Positions 1 to 8,381 of a stretch of 64,000 nt of DNA are shown here, piece after piece. Both the position numbers and the translations under genes were made by a program. The notes beneath the pieces were generated by a model, which had not been told where the DNA came from, made no database searches, and saw nothing but the letters and a program-made list of their open reading frames with translations. Source of the stretch: Ruminococcaceae bacterium UBA6353 (GTDB lineage: Bacteria > Bacillota > Clostridia > Oscillospirales > Acutalibacteraceae). Position 1 is the first letter of the stretch. Each line of letters begins with the position of its first letter. Location: NCBI GenBank assembly GCA_002437905.1, contig DJRT01000004.1, positions 19,627-83,626 on the forward strand. Reading direction: 5' to 3'.

Positions 1-1106
1 CCATCCATTTTGACGAGCTGAAGGTCCCGACGATGCCCTTCCAGCTGCCCACCACCAAGGCCTACTTCGGGCTGAAGGAAATGATGGAGAGTGAGCTGGA
101 TTTTCTCAAGGCAACCGTGCTGTCCAAATCCATGCAGCCGGTCACGATGTACAGCGATATGCCGATGACGGAAATGGCGAAGGACCCCGAATTTCCGAAA
201 AAGTGGATGTTCGGTATGGCCATGATGCTGAAAAAAGGGCTGCACCTGAACCAGATCCATAATCTGGATCGCTCCTTTGAGGACATGATGCTGGGGCTGG
301 AAAGCTGGATACCGCTGTACATGACCGGGCAGATCTCCCCGTACTATTTCAAAAGCGTCCAGAATACAGTCTTCCTTCATTTTCTGAAGGTCTCCGGCGC
401 CGCCGCCCTTTCGGGCGAGGCGATCTCCGGGTATCACGCCGACGGAAAATACTACCTGACCAAATCCAGGCGTGAGATGGAGTATTACCAGAAACGCGCG
501 GATGAAATGCTGGAAAACGCCAACCCGCTGATGGACATTTACCGCAGCGAACGGGAAAATGCGCTGAACGCCTTTCTGCTGGCCGATGCCCACAGACCGG
601 GCGGCCGCCGCAGTATTCTCTCGGCACCGCCCCTGTACACCGCCAACGAGGCTCTGCTGACCGGGATTCTCCGGCGCAATGGCATTGCCGAGGAGGAGCA
701 GCAGCGCATCCTGAAGCATGCTGCGGCGCAGCGGCAGCGTGTGCTGCACATACTGGAGACCGAGAGCATAGAGGAGGAGATTGCGGGCATCACGGCGGAG
801 GAATTCGCGGCTGCCCCACTGACACTGGAGCTTTCCGGCGTATTCTGTGAAAAGGATGTTGCCTATACCTACGAGGAATACCGGACCCACCTGGAGGAAA
901 CCGCCGCATTTGCCGCCGCACAGCCCCACTACACACTGAAAAAGACGGCGGCCCCCACCTTCCGCAATCTGCAGATACGGATCCATGAAGGGCAATGGGT
1001 GACGGTCTCCAAGGGCAAGGCGCCGGCCATCCACTTTGTCATCCGCCACCCAAAGCTGCGCGCAGCGATCGAGAATTTCATCCCGCCCGTTGTGGAGCAG
1101 GATTGA
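1..1106 (+). CDS. C-terminal part of a large protein of unknown function (5' end outside window)
   Basis: The reading frame is already open at base 3 and runs to a TGA ending at 1106, so the ATG at 33 is probably internal and the true start lies upstream. About 368 residues are visible. They are soluble, with no membrane segment, and rich in Met, Glu and aromatic residues; the region around residues 40-120 is helical-looking and full of MM and WMFG-type patches. The style reminds me of the long C-terminal region of ~500-residue clostridial XRE-type regulators, but no DNA-binding motif is visible here. Function is not assigned. The next gene starts 37 bp downstream. Confidence 0.6.
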   Translation, partial: IHFDELKVPTMPFQLPTTKAYFGLKEMMESELDFLKATVLSKSMQPVTMYSDMPMTEMAKDPEFPKKWMFGMAMMLKKGLHLNQIHNLDRSFEDMMLGLESWIPLYMTGQISPYYFKSVQNTVFLHFLKVSGAAALSGEAISGYHADGKYYLTKSRREMEYYQKRADEMLENANPLMDIYRSERENALNAFLLADAHRPGGRRSILSAPPLYTANEALLTGILRRNGIAEEEQQRILKHAAAQRQRVLHILETESIEEEIAGITAEEFAAAPLTLELSGVFCEKDVAYTYEEYRTHLEETAAFAAAQPHYTLKKTAAPTFRNLQIRIHEGQWVTVSKGKAPAIHFVIRHPKLRAAIENFIPPVVEQD

Positions 1107-1143
1107 GCCGTAAATGTGATAGGGTGCCAACCGAGGTGTAACT

Positions 1144-2301
1144 ATGCGTATCTTGTACTATTGTGAAGTCAATGCCATATGCGTCGTTATCCTGCTTTTG
1201 TTTGCTGATCAAATGCGCTATAAAAGTGACCGACGCTCATCCGCCAATCGGCTGTTCAGCCTGCTGCTGTGGACCACGGTCATTCTGTGCCTATCGGATA
1301 TGGTGGCCGGCATCTGTCGCGGGCAGTCCTTCCGCGGCGCACACCTCCTGACCGAATTGAGCAATATGCTCTTCTTTGAAGCTATATCCGCCAGCAGCTT
1401 TCTGTGGATGCTATATGTGTTTGCACGGCTGCATCTGCTGGAAAAATCCCGCAGAGGCTTTTTCTGGTGGAGTCTCCCCTTCGTTCTCATTACGGCTGTT
1501 ATACTGACCAATCCGCTCACGCACTTTGTATTCACCATAGATGCAGATAACCTGTACACCCGCAGCACCGGCATATACATCCATTGGGCGGTTTCCTGGT
1601 TCTATCTGCTGTGTCCCACCCTCCTCACCATACAGCGGATGCTCCGGGAGCCGAACAAGAACAAACGCCGGCAATTCCGTCCGTTTCTCTACTATATCGT
1701 TGCACCGGCGATTGCTGCCGTTGTTCAGATGGTGTTCTACGGCGTTACCATTTCTCAGGTCGGCATCACCGTTTCGCTTGTTGCACATTCTCTTGCCGAG
1801 CAAAACAATCAAATGCTTATAGACGCTCTGACCGGCCTGAACAACCGCTTTGGCTTCCAGAAATACTGTGATGAGCACACCCAGCGGCGCACAGAATTAC
1901 CACTGTTTATCCTGCTTCTGGACATTAACCGTTTCAAACTGGTAAATGACCGCTTCGGTCATCCGGAGGGAGATCGTGCGCTGATCAATGTGGCTGCCGT
2001 CATCAAGGAAAGCTGCGAAAACGCCAGAGCCAAACTGTTCTCCTGCCGATACGGCGGGGATGAATTTCTGATTGCCGGATACAATTGTTCAGCGCAGGAT
2101 ATTGCCGATCTCAAGGCCCATATCCAGCAAAAGCTGCGGAACAAAAACGAAACCGAAAAATATCCCTATGTGCTTTCTGTCAGCATCGGCGCCGCCAGCG
2201 GCACCTGCCTGAACCCCGATGACATCGACCGTTTGGTGTTTTCAGCCGACGAGGAGATGTACCGCGAAAAAGAAAACGCCCATTCCGGGAACGCAGAATA
2301 A
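1144..2301 (+). CDS. membrane diguanylate cyclase (GGDEF protein)
   Basis: Predicted to make the second messenger c-di-GMP from two GTP at the inner face of the membrane. The 385-residue protein begins with about six hydrophobic helices (near residues 6-24, 38-56, 77-95, 106-124, 145-163 and 182-212). A GGDEF domain follows from about residue 226, with LTGLNNR at its start, the metal-binding LLDINRFK region near 258 and an intact GGDEF signature at 304-308. The autoinhibitory I-site RxxD expected just before the signature is absent (KLFS). The start ATG has a GAGGTG SD site. A second cyclase of the same design lies at 45903-47084. The signal sensed by the membrane domain is unknown. Confidence 0.88.
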   Translation: MRILYYCEVNAICVVILLLFADQMRYKSDRRSSANRLFSLLLWTTVILCLSDMVAGICRGQSFRGAHLLTELSNMLFFEAISASSFLWMLYVFARLHLLEKSRRGFFWWSLPFVLITAVILTNPLTHFVFTIDADNLYTRSTGIYIHWAVSWFYLLCPTLLTIQRMLREPNKNKRRQFRPFLYYIVAPAIAAVVQMVFYGVTISQVGITVSLVAHSLAEQNNQMLIDALTGLNNRFGFQKYCDEHTQRRTELPLFILLLDINRFKLVNDRFGHPEGDRALINVAAVIKESCENARAKLFSCRYGGDEFLIAGYNCSAQDIADLKAHIQQKLRNKNETEKYPYVLSVSIGAASGTCLNPDDIDRLVFSADEEMYREKENAHSGNAE

Positions 2302-2305
2302 GCCG

Positions 2306-2346
2306 GCGGCCCTTTTCGATGCGATCGAAAAGGGCCGCTTCTTTTT
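2306..2346 (+). terminator. Rho-independent terminator after the GGDEF gene
   Basis: A perfect 15-bp stem (2306-2320 with 2324-2338), loop GCG, is followed by a T-rich tract. It starts five bases after the stop codon. Confidence 0.9.
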
Positions 2347-2359
2347 GTCTGAAACTGTG

Positions 2360-2388
2360 TTGAATTGTTCATAATTGCACCGTATAAT
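2360..2388 (+). promoter_or_regulatory. sigma-A promoter of ftsH
   Basis: -35 TTGAAT (2360-2365), 17-bp spacer, -10 TATAAT (2383-2388). It lies just after the upstream terminator and about 40 bp before the ftsH start. Confidence 0.8.
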
Positions 2389-2426
2389 GAATATCAGTCG
2401 GGAAAAATCTGTAAGGAGCTGCTGCT

Positions 2427-4256
2427 ATGAAAGAAGTAAAATCCCCCAAAAAGCCGCTGATCTACTACTACGGCATCGTTCTGCTGATTATTCTGGTGTT
2501 CAACATGGTCGTATCGCCCCTGCTGATGAACGCCCGGGTAAAAGAGGTGGATTACGGCACCTTTATGCAAATGATCGAGGAGAAAAACATCGGTAGCGTG
2601 GAGATTGACGACTCGGAGATCGTCTTCACAGACAAAAACAACGAACAGGTATACAAAACCGGCGAGATGAACGATCCGACCCTGACCGAACGGCTGTATG
2701 CCTCCGGAGCCAAATTCACCCGGAATATTGAACAGGGCACCTCGCCGCTGCTCAGCTTCTTTCTGACCTTTATCCTGCCCATCCTCATTTTTGCAGCGCT
2801 GGGGCAGTATATGGCAAAAAAGATGATGTCCCAGGCCGGCGGCCCGAACGCCATGGCCTTTGGCATGGGCAAGAGCAACGCCAAGGTCTATGTTCCCTCC
2901 AGCGACGGCATCCGCTTTGCTGATGTGGCTGGCGAGGATGAGGCGAAGGAGAACCTGGCCGAGATTGTGGACTACCTGCACAACCCGCAGAAGTATTCCG
3001 ATGTGGGCGCCTCCATGCCAAAGGGTGTACTGCTTGTCGGCCCTCCCGGCACCGGCAAAACCATGCTGGCCAAGGCCGTGGCCGGCGAGGCCGGTGTGCC
3101 CTTCTTCTCCATGTCCGGCTCGGAGTTTGTGGAGATGTTCGTCGGCATGGGCGCCTCCAAGGTGCGTGACCTGTTCAAGCAGGCCAAGGAAAAGGCGCCC
3201 TGCATTGTGTTTATCGACGAGATTGATGCCATCGGCAAAAAGCGCGACGGCCAGCTTGGCGGCAATGATGAGCGTGAGCAGACCCTTAACCAGCTGCTGA
3301 CCGAGATGGACGGCTTCGAGGGCAACAACGGCGTGATCATTCTGGCGGCGACCAACCGGCCGGAATCCCTGGATCCGGCGCTGACGCGGCCCGGACGCTT
3401 TGACCGCCGTGTGCCCGTTGAGCTGCCTGATCTGGCCGGGCGCGAGGCCATCCTGCAGGTACACGCGAAGAAGATCAAAACCGCGGACAATGTGGATTTT
3501 CACACCATTGCCCGCATGGCCGCAGGCACCTCCGGCGCTGAGCTGGCCAACATCATCAATGAGGCAGCCCTGCGGGCGGTGCGCAACGGGCGCACCGTTG
3601 TGGAGCAGGCCGATCTGGAGGAAAGCATCGAGGTCGTCATTGCCGGATACCAAAAGAAGAACGCCATCATGACCGATGCCGAAAAGAAGGTGGTGGCCTA
3701 CCACGAAATCGGCCACGCACTGGTGGCCGCCCTGCAGACCGCCTCCGCCCCCGTGCAGAAGATCACCATTATCCCCCGCACCTCCGGTGCACTTGGCTAC
3801 ACCATGCAGGTGGAGCAGAACGACAAGGTGCTGATGACCAAAGAAGAACTGGAAAACAAAATCGCTACGCTGACCGGCGGCCGCGCGGCGGAAGAAATCG
3901 TGTTCGGGCAGATCACCACCGGCGCCTCCAACGATATTGAGCAGGCCACCAAGCTGGCGCGGGCAATGATCACCCGTTACGGCATGACGGACGAATTTGA
4001 CATGGTCGCCATGGAGACCGTCAGCAACCAATACCTCGGCGGGGACACCACACTGGCCTGTTCCGCTGAAACGCAGAAGGAGATCGACCGCAAGGTGGTG
4101 AAGACCGTGAAGGCACAGCACGAAAAGGCGCGCCGCCTGCTGGCGGACAACCGCCAGAAGCTGGACGAGCTGGCCGGTCACCTGTACGAAAAGGAGACCA
4201 TCACCGGCAGCGAATTCATGGCCATTCTGAACCGGACAGGAGGCGCAGCGGTATGA
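2427..4256 (+). CDS. ftsH: ATP-dependent zinc metalloprotease FtsH
   Basis: Membrane-anchored AAA+ protease that extracts and degrades membrane and short-lived cytosolic proteins as a hexamer. The 609 residues show TM1 (about 11-31), a small extracytoplasmic domain, TM2 (about 108-128), Walker A GPPGTGKT (205-212), Walker B IVFIDEID (260-267), the second region of homology ending in RPGRFDR, and the zinc-protease motif HEIGH (426-430). Length is normal for the family. The start has an AAGGAG SD site. The gene overlaps the following DUF308 gene by four bases (ATGA), so the two are translationally coupled. Confidence 0.97.
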   Translation: MKEVKSPKKPLIYYYGIVLLIILVFNMVVSPLLMNARVKEVDYGTFMQMIEEKNIGSVEIDDSEIVFTDKNNEQVYKTGEMNDPTLTERLYASGAKFTRNIEQGTSPLLSFFLTFILPILIFAALGQYMAKKMMSQAGGPNAMAFGMGKSNAKVYVPSSDGIRFADVAGEDEAKENLAEIVDYLHNPQKYSDVGASMPKGVLLVGPPGTGKTMLAKAVAGEAGVPFFSMSGSEFVEMFVGMGASKVRDLFKQAKEKAPCIVFIDEIDAIGKKRDGQLGGNDEREQTLNQLLTEMDGFEGNNGVIILAATNRPESLDPALTRPGRFDRRVPVELPDLAGREAILQVHAKKIKTADNVDFHTIARMAAGTSGAELANIINEAALRAVRNGRTVVEQADLEESIEVVIAGYQKKNAIMTDAEKKVVAYHEIGHALVAALQTASAPVQKITIIPRTSGALGYTMQVEQNDKVLMTKEELENKIATLTGGRAAEEIVFGQITTGASNDIEQATKLARAMITRYGMTDEFDMVAMETVSNQYLGGDTTLACSAETQKEIDRKVVKTVKAQHEKARRLLADNRQKLDELAGHLYEKETITGSEFMAILNRTGGAAV

Positions 4257-4804
4257 GACGGAAAAACGCCATCGGATGGGGTGAGCTGGTCATTGGGCTG
4301 CTGCTGATCGCTCTGGGGATTTTCACACTTGTGCGTCCGGAGGGGGTACTGACCGGAACGGTTGTGCTCTACGGTGTAATTGCCGTGGTACTGGGCATTG
4401 AGGACATTGTGGCGTATGTGCGGCTGTCCCGATTTACCGGCTTCGGGCCCATGCTATCGCTGGTTTCGGGGATCCTCAGCGTGATGTGCGGCGTTATGTT
4501 GGTGGCCAACCCCAACCTGGGGAAATGGGCGCTGACGATCCTGGTGCCGGTGTGGTTCATCGCCCACTGCATCTCCGGGCTGGCACACGCCGCCCCGCTG
4601 CGCCTGCTGGGCGATCCGTTCTACTACGCCCTTACCCTGACGCTGAACATCCTGGGGCTGCTCCTCGGCCTGATGATGCTGTTCAGCCCGGCGCTATCCT
4701 TCCTGACCCTCCGCGCTGTCAGCCTGCTGGTCGGCATATATCTGCTCCTGTTTGGTCTGGAAAGCGTTATTGCCGCTTTCCTCCGCCGCAACAGCGATTG
4801 GTAA
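4253..4804 (+). CDS. DUF308 (HdeD-like) membrane protein
   Basis: A 183-residue integral membrane protein with about six hydrophobic helices arranged as repeated pairs, as in the HdeD/DUF308 family. The repeated pattern 'hydrophobic helix, LxxPexxL, hydrophobic helix' is visible near residues 10-35 and 120-150. In E. coli HdeD is linked to acid resistance; a role here is unknown. Coupling to ftsH by an ATGA overlap suggests a membrane quality-control or envelope-stress context, which is inference. Confidence 0.75.
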   Translation: MRRKNAIGWGELVIGLLLIALGIFTLVRPEGVLTGTVVLYGVIAVVLGIEDIVAYVRLSRFTGFGPMLSLVSGILSVMCGVMLVANPNLGKWALTILVPVWFIAHCISGLAHAAPLRLLGDPFYYALTLTLNILGLLLGLMMLFSPALSFLTLRAVSLLVGIYLLLFGLESVIAAFLRRNSDW

Positions 4805-4820
4805 GCAGGAGGGATACGCT

Positions 4821-5375
4821 ATGTCGCAGATCACCAAACGCGCCCTGGAGCAATCGCTCAAGAATCTGCTGCTGAAAAAGCCGCTGACTAAGATCACCAT
4901 CAACGATATCGCCGATGACTGCGGCATCAACCGCATGACCTTTTACTACCACTTCAAGGACATCTACGATCTGGTGGAATGGGCCTGCATGGAGGATGCC
5001 CGCAAAGCCCTGGAGGAAAACAAAACCTACGACACATGGCAGCAGGGCTTTCTGCAGATCTTTGAAGCAGTGCGCAGCAACAAGCCCTTTGTGATGAATG
5101 TCTACCGCTGTGTGCACCAGGAACAGGTGGAAAAATACCTCAAGCCCCTCGTAGACGACCTGATCCTGGGCGTGATCAACGAGGAGGCGGTCGGCATGAC
5201 CGTGCGCGAGGAGGATAAGGACTTCATCGCGCAGGTCTACTCCTACATCTTTATCGGCCTGATGCTGGACTGGATCAAGGACGATATGCGCGAGGATCCG
5301 GCGGACATCGTGGAGAGGCTGGGTAAGCTGATCAAGGGTTCGGTTTCCGCCGCTCTGGCGAAATTCAAGCGGTGA
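4821..5375 (+). CDS. TetR/AcrR-family transcriptional regulator
   Basis: A 184-residue regulator with an N-terminal helix-turn-helix (about residues 20-50, ITINDIADDCGINRMTFYYHF) and a C-terminal domain of the DhaS-like TetR_C type. I chose the ATG at 4821, which has an AGGAGG SD site at proper spacing; an upstream ATG at 4752 would run inside the DUF308 gene and lacks one. It sits directly before the oleate hydratase gene, and a candidate inverted-repeat operator flanks that gene's promoter. The likely job is control of fatty-acid hydration in response to a fatty acid ligand (inference). Confidence 0.88.
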   Translation: MSQITKRALEQSLKNLLLKKPLTKITINDIADDCGINRMTFYYHFKDIYDLVEWACMEDARKALEENKTYDTWQQGFLQIFEAVRSNKPFVMNVYRCVHQEQVEKYLKPLVDDLILGVINEEAVGMTVREEDKDFIAQVYSYIFIGLMLDWIKDDMREDPADIVERLGKLIKGSVSAALAKFKR

Positions 5376-5422
5376 TTTTTTAAGCATATTCCGCAATTTG
5401 ATAAAATTTTCGGCACTTCCCC

Positions 5423-5456
5423 GCTCCGTGATAAAAGTCTTATCACGGAGCTTTTT
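5423..5456 (+). terminator. terminator after the TetR gene
   Basis: A 12-bp perfect stem (5423-5434 with 5440-5451) with a five-base loop is followed by TTTTT. Confidence 0.88.
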
Positions 5457-5499
5457 CTGTTTATTGTAAAAACCGGAAACAGGGATATACTGTAAACAG
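5457..5499 (+). promoter_or_regulatory. oleate hydratase promoter flanked by an inverted repeat (candidate TetR operator)
   Basis: -35 TTGTAA (5464-5469), 16-bp spacer, -10 TATACT (5486-5491). The promoter is bracketed by the 7-bp inverted repeat CTGTTTA (5457-5463) and TAAACAG (5493-5499). The promoter reading is fairly firm. The operator assignment to the adjacent TetR protein is inference. Confidence 0.6.
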
Positions 5500-5528
5500 A
5501 AACCAAAAAACATCAGGAGGTCTTGTAT

Positions 5529-7322
5529 ATGTATTACTCTGCCGGAACCTATGAATCCTTTGCCCACCCGGAAAAGCCGCAAGGCGTAGATAAAAAATCT
5601 GCCTATATCATCGGCACCGGCCTTGCCGGCCTGACGGCCGCCTTCTACCTTGTCCGCGACGGACAGATGAAGGGGGAACACATCCACCTGCTGGAAAAGC
5701 TGGAGCTGGCCGGCGGCAGCTGCGACGGCCGCAAGGATGTGACCAAGGGCTTCTTCATGCGCGGCGGGCGCGAGATGGATAACCATTTTGAAGTGATGTG
5801 GGACACCTTCCGCGATGTGCCGTCCATTGAAACGCCGGGCGTTTCTGTGCTGGATGAATACTACTGGCTGAACAAGCACGATCCGAACTATTCGCTCTGC
5901 CGGGCCACGGTGAACCGCGGCGAGGACGCCCACACCGACAAGAAATTTGCGCTGGATAAGGAATCCGCGCTGGCACTGTCCAAGCTGTTCCTCACCCCGG
6001 AAAAGGATCTGGAGGACAAAAAGATCTCGGATGTGCTGCCGGAGTCCTTCTGGGACACCAATTTCTGGCTGTACTGGCAGACCATGTTCGCCTTCCAGCG
6101 CTGGTCCAGCGCCCTGGAGATGAAGCGCTATCTGTGCCGCTATGTGCACCATATCGACGGGCTGCCGGATTTCAGCGCCCTGCGGTTCACCAAGTACAAC
6201 CAGTATGAGAGCATGATCCTGCCGCTGGTGAAATACCTGGAGGCACACGGCGTACACATTGAGTACGGCATGGATGTTAAAAATGTCATCATCGCAACTG
6301 AGGGCGATAAAAAGGTTGCTAAGCAGATTGTCTATGTGAAGGGCGGCAAGGAGCAGACCATCGACCTGATCGAGGACGACCTGGTGTTCATCACCAACGG
6401 CTGCTGCACCGACACCTCCTGCTACGGCGACCAGACCCATGCGCCCGACCTGTCGCAGGTGAAAAACGGCTACGGCGAATCGTGGGATATGTGGAAAGCC
6501 ATCGCAGCCCAGGCGGAGCACGGCGAATACGGCAATCCGGACAATTTCTGCAGCGACATCGACGCCACCAACTGGATGAGCGCTACCGTCGCCACCTCCG
6601 ATGACGAGGTGATCCAACACATCATGAACATCTGCAAGCGGGACCCCCGCAGCGGCAAGGTGACCACCGGCGGCATTGTCACCGTGAAGGACAGCACCGA
6701 CCACTGGTATCTCTCCTGGACCATCAACCGTCAGCCGCAGTTCAAGGCGCAGGACAAGAACATGGTGCTTGTGTGGCTGTATTCGCTGCATACCGACCGC
6801 GAAGGCAACTATGTGAAGAAGGCCATGCGCGACTGCACCGGTGAGGAGGTATGCCGCGAGTGGCTGTACCACATCGGTGTGCCGGAGGAGCGGATTGAAG
6901 CGCTGGCACACGACGCCTGCAACACCACCACCTGCTTTATGCCGTATATCAATGCCTTCTTCCAGCCGCGCAAGGAGTCTGACCGCCCGAAGGTGGTGCC
7001 GGATGGCGCTGTAAACTTTGCCTTCATCGGGCAGTTTGCCGAGACGCCGCGCGACACCATCTTTACCACCGAATATTCCATGCGCACCGGCATGGAATCG
7101 GTCTACACCCTGCTGGATATCGACCGCGGCGTGCCGGAGGTCTGGGGCAGCAAATACGATGTGCGGGAGCTGCTGCGCGCCTGCTACTACGCCATTGATA
7201 AAAAGCCGCTCAGCGAGGCGCCGCTTTCCTTTGCGGAAAAGGAGCTGCTGAAGATCGCCCTGAAAAAGGGCAAGGGAACGGACATTGAGCTGCTGCTGAA
7301 AGAAAGCGGCCTGATCGAATAA
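5529..7322 (+). CDS. ohyA: oleate hydratase (myosin-cross-reactive antigen family)
   Basis: FAD-dependent enzyme that adds water to the cis-9 double bond of oleate and other unsaturated fatty acids, giving 10-hydroxy fatty acids; in gut bacteria this detoxifies host and dietary fatty acids. The 597-residue protein shows the dinucleotide-binding glycines GTGLAG (29-34), the family signature RGGREMDNHFE (about 78-88) whose Glu is implicated in catalysis, and the NGCCTDTSCYGD region. I chose ATG 5529, eight bases after AGGAGG; a TTG two codons earlier is too close to the SD. It ends at a bidirectional terminator. The symbol follows common usage. Confidence 0.95.
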   Translation: MYYSAGTYESFAHPEKPQGVDKKSAYIIGTGLAGLTAAFYLVRDGQMKGEHIHLLEKLELAGGSCDGRKDVTKGFFMRGGREMDNHFEVMWDTFRDVPSIETPGVSVLDEYYWLNKHDPNYSLCRATVNRGEDAHTDKKFALDKESALALSKLFLTPEKDLEDKKISDVLPESFWDTNFWLYWQTMFAFQRWSSALEMKRYLCRYVHHIDGLPDFSALRFTKYNQYESMILPLVKYLEAHGVHIEYGMDVKNVIIATEGDKKVAKQIVYVKGGKEQTIDLIEDDLVFITNGCCTDTSCYGDQTHAPDLSQVKNGYGESWDMWKAIAAQAEHGEYGNPDNFCSDIDATNWMSATVATSDDEVIQHIMNICKRDPRSGKVTTGGIVTVKDSTDHWYLSWTINRQPQFKAQDKNMVLVWLYSLHTDREGNYVKKAMRDCTGEEVCREWLYHIGVPEERIEALAHDACNTTTCFMPYINAFFQPRKESDRPKVVPDGAVNFAFIGQFAETPRDTIFTTEYSMRTGMESVYTLLDIDRGVPEVWGSKYDVRELLRACYYAIDKKPLSEAPLSFAEKELLKIALKKGKGTDIELLLKESGLIE

Positions 7323-7342
7323 CCCTGCCAAGAGCAAACGCC

Positions 7343-7382
7343 AAAGGGCGGTGGATACCAAATTGGTATCCACCGCCCTTTT
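7343..7382. terminator. bidirectional terminator between ohyA and the P-loop kinase gene
   Basis: An 18-bp, nearly symmetrical hairpin (15-bp GC-rich stem 7346-7360 / 7364-7378, flanked by AAA and TTT) with loop AAT. It serves the two convergent genes. Confidence 0.92.
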
Positions 7383-7391
7383 CGGTCGTGT

Positions 7392-7907
7392 TCACAGTGG
7401 AATATCCGCCGGATAGGCCGTATCAATGAGGCAGCAGCGCAGCCCGTGCGCCCGGCAACCCTGCAGCACAGCGGCATTATCCTCACACAGTGCCTGCAGG
7501 GTGCACGCGCTGTCATCCAGCCGTTTCTCGATCACGCTGGCATAGCGGCAGATATCCGCAAAATGCGTCCGGATATACCGCTCACTCATCACCAGGCAGA
7601 TATACCGCATCTGCGCCAGCTGCGCCGGTGTAAACTCCTTTTGCCAATCAAACGGGATATAGCAGCCCTCCACAATCAGGTTCTGGGCATTTTCCAGCGC
7701 GGTTTTGATCATTTCACGCACGATCGGCCACAGATAGGCCGTCAGCGCTGCATCCCCGCTGGCCGGCGTCAGCGCCGTATGGCCGCTGCGGATCAGCCCC
7801 ATCTTCAGGTGATCAATCGAGAGATACGGATACCGGTATTGTTCCAGCAGCCGCTGTGCCAGCGCGGTCTTGCCGGTGTGGGACGCCCCGGCAATCAGAA
7901 TGATCAC
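7392..7907 (-). CDS. small P-loop kinase / ATP-binding protein
   Basis: A 171-residue protein starting with a Walker A loop (GASHTGKT, residues 7-14), so it binds and probably uses a nucleoside triphosphate. The region YPYLSIDHLKMGLIRSG resembles 2-phosphoglycerate-kinase or adenylate-kinase-like proteins annotated only as 'ATP-binding protein' in clostridia; the substrate is not known. The ATG at 7913 follows the AGGAGG by one base, whereas the GTG at 7907 has seven-base spacing, so I take GTG as the start. It is convergent with ohyA and probably transcribed alone. Confidence 0.75.
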   Translation of the reverse strand: MIILIAGASHTGKTALAQRLLEQYRYPYLSIDHLKMGLIRSGHTALTPASGDAALTAYLWPIVREMIKTALENAQNLIVEGCYIPFDWQKEFTPAQLAQMRYICLVMSERYIRTHFADICRYASVIEKRLDDSACTLQALCEDNAAVLQGCRAHGLRCCLIDTAYPADIPL

Positions 7908-7932
7908 AGCCATACCTCCTGACAGAGCAAAA

Positions 7933-7966
7933 AGCAGCCTGGCCGCCAAAAGGCGACCCGGCTGCT
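7933..7966. terminator. terminator between the zinc-ribbon gene and the P-loop kinase gene
   Basis: A hairpin with outer arms AGCAGCC / GGCTGCT and an imperfect inner stem, loop AAAA, with T tracts on both strands. It is most relevant to the minus-strand zinc-ribbon gene. Confidence 0.7.
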
Positions 7967-7986
7967 TTTGTGCTTTTTCTCACAGC

Positions 7987-8346
7987 CTACAGCTCTTTGC
8001 CGCACTTGTTGCAATAGGCGGCGTCCTCCGGATTGGTTCCGCCGCACGCAGCGCAGGTCTTCTTGCCGCGGCTGTTATCAATCTCCGCCTGCAGGCGGGC
8101 ATTTTCCGCATTCAGCTCATCCACCTGCTTGAGCAGCTCCTCAACGGTCTCCTCCGGGAGCTCTGCGCCATTGCGGCGGCTTTCGTACAGCAGACGGCCG
8201 AGAGCCTCCATCGTTACCTCGATGGCATGCTCATTTTCCGCAATCTTGAGCTTGGATTTCGCCAGACCGGCCACATCCGTCGCCTTACGGCCGGCTGCTT
8301 CGGCCAGCTCCTTTGCCTTGCATACAACATCTTCCCAGGTTGTCAT
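7987..8346 (-). CDS. zinc-ribbon protein with coiled coil
   Basis: A 119-residue small acidic protein. The N-terminal half is predicted helical. A coiled coil follows at about residues 60-92 (leucine-rich, Glu and Gln repeats). The C-terminus is a zinc ribbon of the CxxC...CxxC type (CAAC about 97-100 and CNKC about 112-115). Such DUF-type proteins are common in clostridia next to unrelated genes. No function is known. The start has a GGAG-type SD. Confidence 0.7.
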   Translation of the reverse strand: MTTWEDVVCKAKELAEAAGRKATDVAGLAKSKLKIAENEHAIEVTMEALGRLLYESRRNGAELPEETVEELLKQVDELNAENARLQAEIDNSRGKKTCAACGGTNPEDAAYCNKCGKEL

Positions 8347-8381
8347 GATAACCGCTCCTTCACCTTATGGATTTGCTTATA

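Noticed and set aside
2394..4181. 595-codon minus-strand frame opposite ftsH
   Set aside because: Mirror of ftsH codon bias; no ribosome site and no protein-like motif.
4767..7373. 868-codon open frame on the minus strand, opposite the TetR and oleate hydratase genes
   Set aside because: It is the antisense shadow of two well-supported genes; GC-rich codon bias keeps the opposite frame open, and its translation is low-complexity (His, Gln, Leu).
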